Part shown: piece after piece, positions 1 through 4,385 of the stretch
How positions within the stretch are numbered: the stretch's first letter is position 1
Layout: the number at the start of each line of letters is the position of its first letter
Origin: JBFKOL01 sp041628815
GTDB lineage: Bacteria > Bacteroidota > Bacteroidia > Chitinophagales > Saprospiraceae
Assembly: GCA_041628815.1 (NCBI GenBank)
Contig: JBFKOL010000275.1
Span: 1-6,005 of the forward strand
Reading direction: 5' to 3'
DNA: 6,005 bases
Program-made: the position numbers and the translations under genes
Notes under the pieces: model-generated
Database searches by the model: none
What the model was told of the DNA's origin: nothing
The model's input: only the letters and a program-made list of their open reading frames with translations

Positions 1-1304
1 AGTGCTTTGACAAAGTCCGCGGCCGTCCGCAGTCCCCCGGTTATGACAAGACTTACATCTTTTACCCCGTTTTCCATAAGGTGGCGACGAGCTCTTGCCA
101 GGGCCGGAATCGTAGGGACATTAATGTGGTCTCTTAGAATTCGGGGAGCCGATCCGGTACCTCCGCCTCTTCCATCAAGAATGATATAATCCACTCCTAC
201 TTTGAGTGCAAAGTCAATATCTTTTTCTATGTGACTGGCGGCAAGTTTAAACCCTACCGGAATTCCATCTGTCCGCTCTCGCACCTCTTCGGCCACGTGT
301 CGAAAGTCTTCAACAGAAACAAGATCCGGAAATGTCGCTGGTGAAATAGCCGGGCTACCTTCTTCAAGTCCTCGTACCCTGGCTATCTCCTGATTGACTT
401 TATGCCCTGGAAGGTGCCCTCCTGTACCTGTTTTGGCGCCTTGGCCACCTTTAAAATGAAAGGCTTGCACCCGTTCAACTTTATCCATTGAGAAACCAAA
501 TTTACCCGACGCCAGTTCATAAAAGTATTTCGAATTCGCCATCTGTTCTGCCTCCAACATGCCTCCTTCTCCACTGCATATTCCTGTTCCTGCCAATGCT
601 GCCCCTTTCGCCAAGGCGATTTTTGCCTCCCTTGATAATGCCCCGAAACTCATATCGGTAACAAATACTGGCATTGACAGTTCAAGTGGTTTGGAAGCAC
701 CCGGTCCTATTACCGTACGAGTCCGGACATCATGGTCATCCATCAATGGTTTATCGGCCAATTGTGCAGGCAGGTATTGAAGATCTTCCCATTTGGGAAG
801 AGTATTGCGATCGACACCCATGGCTGCCGAAGGTCCATGATGACCACTTTTCACAAGCCCGTTTTCGGCCAATTCCCTGATATAACGCCTATGAGGTTCC
901 GTGGATTCGGGGTTTGTATCCGCATATTTTCCCAGGTAGACCGAACGGTCGAATGGTTGGGGGTGCTCATCGAGAAATGCACGGATCTCTGATCTGTCGA
1001 TAAATACCTTACCGTCTTGGATTTCGGCACTGAATTTGTGCAAGGCCTCGGCATTGTTGTAGGCACTCACCCCGGTGTCATAGCGGTAGTCCCACCCATG
1101 TAATCCACAAATGAGGTTCTTACCTTCGACGAATCCATCAGCCATCAAAGCACCACGGTGCAAACATCTTCCGTACAGAACAGATACCTTGGAACCATAT
1201 CTGACGACCACCAGATCGAGGTTGTCAATTTCAAAACCTGCTGGACTCTTGTCTTCGAGATCATCAAATTTGCAAAGAGGGTATCGTTGATGCACTTTAA
1301 TCAA
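1..1304 (-). CDS. Rieske [2Fe-2S] domain fused to FMN-binding glutamate synthase domain (3' end outside window)
   Basis: Partial gene read from the reverse complement: 434 codons are visible and the C-terminus lies beyond the window start. Residues ~5-105 form a Rieske domain with ligands C47, H49, C66 and H69 (CLHRGA, then CGLHGWDY). The HRGA and HGW context resembles ring-hydroxylating oxygenase Rieske domains more than bc1-type ones. From ~190 on it matches the central domain of glutamate synthase (GltS, FMN-binding TIM barrel): SGEGG at 244-248, QGAKTGTGGHLPG at 288-300, ISP at 320-322, a GGGTGSAP FMN/phosphate-type loop at 380-387 and GGLRTAADF at 423-431. No glutaminase domain precedes it, so it is not a complete GltS; such stand-alone proteins are usually annotated 'FMN-binding glutamate synthase family' with unproven substrate. 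The Rieske domain presumably passes electrons to FMN (inference). Start: TTG at 1304 gives MIKVHQRYPLCKF; GTG at 1295 is the alternative. Neither has a Shine-Dalgarno. Probably cytoplasmic, as no signal peptide is visible. Confidence 0.9.
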   Translation of the reverse strand, partial: MIKVHQRYPLCKFDDLEDKSPAGFEIDNLDLVVVRYGSKVSVLYGRCLHRGALMADGFVEGKNLICGLHGWDYRYDTGVSAYNNAEALHKFSAEIQDGKVFIDRSEIRAFLDEHPQPFDRSVYLGKYADTNPESTEPHRRYIRELAENGLVKSGHHGPSAAMGVDRNTLPKWEDLQYLPAQLADKPLMDDHDVRTRTVIGPGASKPLELSMPVFVTDMSFGALSREAKIALAKGAALAGTGICSGEGGMLEAEQMANSKYFYELASGKFGFSMDKVERVQAFHFKGGQGAKTGTGGHLPGHKVNQEIARVRGLEEGSPAISPATFPDLVSVEDFRHVAEEVRERTDGIPVGFKLAASHIEKDIDFALKVGVDYIILDGRGGGTGSAPRILRDHINVPTIPALARARRHLMENGVKDVSLVITGGLRTAADFVKA

Positions 1305-1311
1305 TTTTTAC

Positions 1312-1323
1312 AATGATATCATT
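1312..1323. promoter_or_regulatory. Perfect 12-bp palindrome, possible operator
   Basis: AATGATATCATT is a perfect palindrome ending 8 bp upstream of the TTG start of the Rieske-GltS gene. Its left eight bases, AATGATAT, recur at 1379-1386. Its position in the leader of the leftward gene would suit a repressor site, but no regulator is encoded nearby and a 12-bp AT-rich palindrome can arise by chance. Confidence 0.3.
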
Positions 1324-1497
1324 ACTCAGACTACTTTCCGGCTATAAAGAAGGGCTTTACGGAAAAATAATCGGGCTGAATGATATTTGGTGACAAATGA
1401 TGAAAAAATACTGATTGAACTTAGAAAAATAGGGAGATTTTATGTATATCACCCTTTTACGTGTCTCTCTGAAGTCTCTCTCTTCCTCAACCTGAAG

Positions 1498-1579
1498 CTT
1501 GACAGTGAGATGATGTCAAACATCAACTTTTGTGACGCTGGTCAAAGACCTATAATAAATCACGTAATATCTTGACAGT
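1498..1579. repeat. Direct repeat CTTGACAGT, two copies 73 bp apart
   Basis: The nine bases CTTGACAGT occur exactly at 1498-1506 and again at 1571-1579. The 73-bp offset is close to seven turns of B-DNA, so the copies would face the same side of the helix. The second copy lies just upstream of the TAnnTTTG element. They could be paired binding sites for one regulator, or coincidence. Confidence 0.35.
1499..1525. promoter_or_regulatory. Overlapping inverted repeats, possible regulator binding site
   Basis: Two perfect dyads overlap: TTGACA (1499-1504) with TGTCAA (1514-1519), separated by 9 bases, and TGATGT (1511-1516) with ACATCA (1520-1525), separated by CAA. They lie about 120-150 bp before the eRF1-like gene. 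The overlap means only one of the two could form as a hairpin at a time; as DNA they look like operator half-sites. The function is inferred only from symmetry and location. Confidence 0.3.
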
Positions 1580-1599
1580 CTTTCAATGCTTCTCGCTTA

Positions 1600-1607
1600 T
1601 ATGTTTG
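1600..1607 (+). promoter_or_regulatory. Bacteroidota-type -7 promoter element (TAnnTTTG) for the eRF1-like gene
   Basis: TATGTTTG matches the TAnnTTTG -7 consensus of the Bacteroidota primary sigma factor exactly, and would place transcription start about 30-35 bases before the ATG at 1647. No TTTG stands at the usual distance upstream; the nearest TTG (1572-1574, within TTGACA) leaves a 25-base spacer, longer than normal. The element also sits in a dyad centred on TTTGCAAA (1604-1611), so a factor binding there would block the promoter. Confidence 0.5.
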
Positions 1608-1646
1608 CAAATATGTCCGTTTAGGATCTAATCTAAAATACAATCA

Positions 1647-2789
1647 ATGATCGATCGAAATCAATTTAACCAGCTTATTACCACAGAAGAAATCCCAACG
1701 ATCTCTCTCTTCATGCCTACACATCAAAAAGGTTCGGAACAGGAAGCAAGACAAGATGCAATCCGGTTCAAAAATCTCATAAAGGAAGGCGAAAAACTCA
1801 TGCGTGAAAGCGGAGTGGACAAGGAAATCATAGAAGAGTACATACGCACAACAGAACAGCTCACATCAGACGTAAAGTTTTGGAGATACCAGGAAAAAGG
1901 TTTGTCACTGTTCGTTGTGAAAGATCAGTTGTCTGTACTTCAATCTCCATTAACTTTCGATCCATTGGTGCGGTTTGGGATGGCACCTTTCATTTTGCCA
2001 CTGATTCCACAGCTATATGCGTCCGAGCAGACCTATTTTGTTTTAAAATTGAAAAAGGAAGGAGTACAACTGTACAAAGGAAATCCATTTTCGATCAAGG
2101 AATGTGATATCAGTGACAAGGTGCCGAAGCGCCTAGAAGATGTCGTTGGATATGACTATGAGGATCGCCATGTTGCATTCCGTTCTGCCGGACCAGGAGG
2201 GCCATCAAAATTTTCTGGAGGCTATGGCGGTACAATTGGTGATGACAAGGAGGAAATTCTTCGGTACTTCAGGGCAATCAACAAAGGTATATTGCCGCTT
2301 CTTCACAAAGATCCAAATGCTCCTTTGGTCATATCTTGCCAGGAACATTATTTCCCGATTTATAGCCAGGCAAATACCTATGCACATTTGTATCACTCCC
2401 CTATTCCCGAGGCAAGCAAAGATCCCGATCCTAAGACCCTGCGCACACATCTCGAGCCTTTTTTCTCTAAAGATCGTGATGCGCGGCTGGAATCATACTC
2501 CAGCTTGGCTGGTACTGGGAAGACTTCACGGGATATTCACGCTATTTTAAACGCCGCTCAATCGGGCCGTATTGATACCGTATTTGTAGCCGGGGCAGGT
2601 GAAATAAAAAATGTGGCGACACCTACTCAAGAAAGTATTTATCAGCCAGAGGCAACCAAAGATGATATGGAAGTAATGATCAACAAAGCGGTCATAGAAG
2701 TCATCACCAAAGGTGGGAGGGCTTACGCTGCCCTTTCTTCAGAATTTCCGGGAGCAGAATCAGCGGTTTATGCACTGTTGAGGTACTGA
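1647..2789 (+). CDS. baeRF-type protein: bacterial homologue of eRF1/Pelota (candidate ribosome rescue or hibernation factor)
   Basis: A complete 380-residue protein resembling the bacterial archaeo-eukaryotic release factor (baeRF) families, probably family 3. The N-terminal region (~1-125) opens with ITTEEIPTISLFMPTH, typical of the group. Residues ~125-250 look like the eRF1 domain-2 fold, with a glycine-rich loop at 181-196 (AGPGGPSKFSGGYGGT) followed by a helix and the strand PLVISC (226-231). Residues ~283-380 resemble the eRF1/Pelota C-terminal L7Ae-like domain: GRIDTVFVAG at 307-316 and a final FPGAESAVYALLRY that parallels the family's terminal 'ILR(Y/F)'. The loop has GGY but no GGQ, so peptide release by the classical mechanism is unlikely. 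Established: eRF1-like bacterial proteins include the ribosome hibernation factor Balon. Binding of this one to the ribosomal A site is inference. The ATG start has no Shine-Dalgarno but follows a good -7 element. It is probably cytoplasmic and may share a transcript with the dehydrogenase that follows. Confidence 0.85.
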   Translation: MIDRNQFNQLITTEEIPTISLFMPTHQKGSEQEARQDAIRFKNLIKEGEKLMRESGVDKEIIEEYIRTTEQLTSDVKFWRYQEKGLSLFVVKDQLSVLQSPLTFDPLVRFGMAPFILPLIPQLYASEQTYFVLKLKKEGVQLYKGNPFSIKECDISDKVPKRLEDVVGYDYEDRHVAFRSAGPGGPSKFSGGYGGTIGDDKEEILRYFRAINKGILPLLHKDPNAPLVISCQEHYFPIYSQANTYAHLYHSPIPEASKDPDPKTLRTHLEPFFSKDRDARLESYSSLAGTGKTSRDIHAILNAAQSGRIDTVFVAGAGEIKNVATPTQESIYQPEATKDDMEVMINKAVIEVITKGGRAYAALSSEFPGAESAVYALLRY

Positions 2790-2846
2790 TATCGACCCTT
2801 ACAGGTGCAATTCTTACCTTTCCAGTGAAACTCAAAGATCTGTTAG

Positions 2847-3800
2847 ATGAAAAAGAAGGTATTGATCGGTCACCCCATTTCTGACCGTCGTCTAAAGTAT
2901 CTGGGGAGCCAGTTTGAAATAACGAGGATAGCTTCAATAATCAACAAGTACGATCAAATACTGCAATTGATCGATGATCACGATGCTCTCTTCGCGATCT
3001 CTCACAAAGTAGATCGGGCAATTATGGAGAAAGCCAGCAAGTTAAGCCTGATTGCCAATTACGGAGTGGGTTACGACAATATCGACACAGCATGTGCGCA
3101 TGAAATGGGCATCGCGGTGGCCAATACCCCCTCTACGACATCGAAACCTACCGCTGAACATACCTTTGCTCTGATTCTTTCGGTGATGCGCAAAACAGTG
3201 TCCAACGACAAGCTGCTGCGTAGTGGCACCAAAGTGGACTGGTCACGGCCTGAGTTGTTGGGTCACAGCCTGGAAGGAAAGACTTTGGGCATCATCGGGA
3301 TGGGTAGAATTGGCAAAGAAATTGCGCGGATAGCAGGGGTTTTTGGCCTTGAGGTCGTTTATCACAACCGCAGACGTTTGCACGAGCAAATTGAATCAGA
3401 CCTTCATGCCCGGTATGTCGGGCTCGAAGAGCTGTACGGGTTAAGTGACATAATCACTATCCATACACCTCTTACAGCGGGTACCCGTAATATGGTTGAT
3501 AAAAGCGCATTTCAATTGATGAAGAATACTGCTGTCTTGATCAATACATCCCGGGGGGCGGTTGTCGATGAGCAAGGTTTAATTGAAGCGTTAGAGAAGG
3601 GAGAAATTGCCTCTGCAGGTCTTGATGTTTTTGATGCAGAACCACATATTCCAGATCGCATGTTGGCATTGAAAAATGTAGTTCTAACCCCTCATACGGG
3701 CACTGGTACCCATGAGGCGCGGGAAGCGATGTTTATCGAGGGTTGGCAAAACATAGTCAACTATCTTTCTGGAAAGGGATCGGTCTCATTCGTTCATTAG
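2847..3800 (+). CDS. D-2-hydroxyacid dehydrogenase, glyoxylate/hydroxypyruvate reductase-like
   Basis: A complete 317-residue member of the D-isomer-specific 2-hydroxyacid dehydrogenase family, which reduces 2-keto acids such as glyoxylate, hydroxypyruvate or 2-ketogluconate with NAD(P)H in the cytoplasm. The substrate-domain signature GVGYDNID is at 73-80, the Rossmann dinucleotide loop GMGRIG at 151-156, and the catalytic triad is R236 (NTSRGAVVDE), E265 (DAEPHIP) and H283 (TPHTGTGT). After the second Rossmann strand comes HNRRR (173-177) instead of the acidic residue typical of NAD-specific enzymes, which suggests NADPH preference. Length is normal for the family and no key residue is missing. 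The exact substrate cannot be told from the sequence. It begins 57 bp after the eRF1-like gene on the same strand with no obvious terminator between, so co-transcription is likely but unproven. Confidence 0.92.
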   Translation: MKKKVLIGHPISDRRLKYLGSQFEITRIASIINKYDQILQLIDDHDALFAISHKVDRAIMEKASKLSLIANYGVGYDNIDTACAHEMGIAVANTPSTTSKPTAEHTFALILSVMRKTVSNDKLLRSGTKVDWSRPELLGHSLEGKTLGIIGMGRIGKEIARIAGVFGLEVVYHNRRRLHEQIESDLHARYVGLEELYGLSDIITIHTPLTAGTRNMVDKSAFQLMKNTAVLINTSRGAVVDEQGLIEALEKGEIASAGLDVFDAEPHIPDRMLALKNVVLTPHTGTGTHEAREAMFIEGWQNIVNYLSGKGSVSFVH

Positions 3801-3856
3801 CCGATCGCGAGAGCAATTGAACTGTTCTGTTGAGTGCGAATAGTGTTTGTTATTTT

Positions 3857-3861
3857 GAGGG
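3857..3861 (+). promoter_or_regulatory. Shine-Dalgarno deciding the start of the NTF2-like lipoprotein
   Basis: GAGGG lies 5 bases before the ATG at 3867. This, with the lipoprotein signal that begins exactly there, favours 3867 over an in-frame GTG at 3834, which would put charged residues in front of the signal peptide. Confidence 0.6.
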
Positions 3862-3866
3862 AAAAA

Positions 3867-4301
3867 ATGAAAATACCTCTCCTTTCCTTCTTTCTCCTTT
3901 TGATTTCCTGTCATGATATTCCGTATAATGCCAGTGATTATGACATAATCAAAGAAATTCTTCGTGCCCAGCAGGACGCCTGGAATGATGGCGATAAGGA
4001 TCGATTTATGGAAGCCTATTGGAAAAGTGATTCGCTATTGTTTTATGGATCAGGAGGTCCGACCTATGGATGGCAGAGCACCTTGGAGAACTATCACATC
4101 CGTTATCCCGACAAGAGTGCCATGGGTGAACTGACCTTTACGATTGAACATCTATCCAAAATAGAAGCCGCTTCATGTCTTTTGATGGGCACTTATCACT
4201 TGCGGCGCCAGGACGACGAATTGAACGGGTTCTTTACACTTGTTTGGAAGAAAATTGACGGCGAATGGCAAATCGTGGCAGATATGACATGTGCATTGTG
4301 A
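3867..4301 (+). CDS. Small lipoprotein with SnoaL/DUF4440-like (NTF2-fold) domain
   Basis: A 144-residue protein. A short hydrophobic signal ends in the lipobox LISC with C15 as the lipidated cysteine, so it should be anchored in an envelope membrane. Residues ~24-144 fit the DUF4440/SnoaL-like NTF2 superfamily: a first helix with IKEILRAQQDAWNDGDKDRF (28-47), then AYWKSDSLLFYGSGG, and a final sheet FFTLVWKKIDGEWQIVADM (122-140), where the 'W...W.iv.D' ending is characteristic. NTF2-like domains form a cone with a ligand pocket and may be enzymes or binding proteins; no catalytic residues can be assigned with confidence here. No surface-export signal of the K-(D/E)2 type follows the cysteine, so it may face the periplasm (inference). 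It sits 66 bp after the dehydrogenase and 84 bp before the Asp-box propeller gene, so its envelope location matches the gene that follows better than the one before. Confidence 0.82.
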   Translation: MKIPLLSFFLLLISCHDIPYNASDYDIIKEILRAQQDAWNDGDKDRFMEAYWKSDSLLFYGSGGPTYGWQSTLENYHIRYPDKSAMGELTFTIEHLSKIEAASCLLMGTYHLRRQDDELNGFFTLVWKKIDGEWQIVADMTCAL

Positions 4302-4333
4302 CCGGTTCTTACTATGACACAAAGAATCCGGGT
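4301..4333 (+). terminator. Imperfect hairpin after the lipoprotein gene, weak terminator candidate
   Basis: ACCGGTTCTT (4301-4310) can pair with AAGAATCCGGGT (4322-4333) across an 11-base loop, giving ten pairs with two single-base bulges. It starts at the last base of the stop codon. Only a short TTT run (4333-4335) follows, so as a rho-independent terminator it is weak; it could also be an RNA stability or attenuation element between the lipoprotein and the propeller gene. Confidence 0.3.
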
Positions 4334-4361
4334 TTAGCCTGAGCATGACAGCAATGTTTAG

Positions 4362-4369
4362 TATATTTC
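4362..4369 (+). promoter_or_regulatory. Possible weak -7 element before the propeller gene
   Basis: TATATTTC matches seven of eight positions of the Bacteroidota TAnnTTTG element and lies 16 bases before the ATG at 4386. No TTTG is seen at the usual upstream spacing, and the leader would be very short. Readthrough from the lipoprotein gene is an equally good explanation. Confidence 0.2.
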
Positions 4370-4377
4370 CTTGAAAT

Positions 4378-4383
4378 AAGGAA
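4378..4383 (+). promoter_or_regulatory. Shine-Dalgarno-like AAGGAA for the propeller gene
   Basis: AAGGAA ends 2 bases before the ATG at 4386, closer than ideal. It supports this start, which also begins a plausible signal peptide. Confidence 0.4.
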
Positions 4384-4385
4384 CC

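Larger units (their letters stand above)
1305..1646. other. Divergent intergenic regulatory region, no convincing gene
   Basis: About 340 bp lie between the leftward Rieske-GltS gene and the rightward eRF1-like gene. A 62-codon frame opens at 1387 with TTG, but it has no ribosome binding site and no recognisable domain, so I do not call it. The region holds a perfect 12-bp palindrome near the left gene, a cluster of dyads around 1499-1525, a CTTGACAGT direct repeat (1498 and 1571), a short GTCTCTCT repeat (1463 and 1474) and a TAnnTTTG element near the right gene. Both flanking genes must be driven from here or from within it, since they diverge. No tRNA or known riboswitch was recognised by eye. 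Confidence 0.7.

Noticed and set aside
674..1066. Several plus- and minus-strand frames within the left gene
   Set aside because: They are shadows of the Rieske-GltS coding frame, which carries the conserved motifs throughout.
1362..1397. Minus-strand TTTG (1397-1394) and TATTTTTC (1369-1362) as a promoter for the Rieske-GltS gene
   Set aside because: The -7 match lacks the final G and the spacer is 24 bases, too long to call.
1530..1558. Classical promoter-like TTGTGA and TATAAT (1551-1556)
   Set aside because: The spacer is only 15 bases, and the Bacteroidota primary sigma factor does not use the TATAAT form; the TAnnTTTG element closer to the gene fits better.
1387..1575. 62-codon open frame in the divergent intergenic region
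   Set aside because: It starts at TTG without a ribosome binding site, shows no recognisable domain, and overlaps the dyads and repeats that look regulatory. Its length is within chance for AT-rich DNA.
2505..2530. AGTGKTS in the eRF1-like protein, reminiscent of a Walker A P-loop
   Set aside because: The residue four positions before GKT is serine, not A/G, no Walker B follows, and the position fits a common 'G-G-x-s-x-D' linker before the eRF1-type C-terminal domain.
3778..3806. GATCGG...CCGATC inverted repeat across the dehydrogenase stop codon
   Set aside because: A 6-bp stem with a 17-base loop and no following T-run is too weak for a terminator.
3834..3866. Upstream GTG start for the NTF2-like lipoprotein
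   Set aside because: It would add charged residues ahead of the lipoprotein signal; the ATG at 3867 has GAGGG at good spacing and gives a normal signal peptide.
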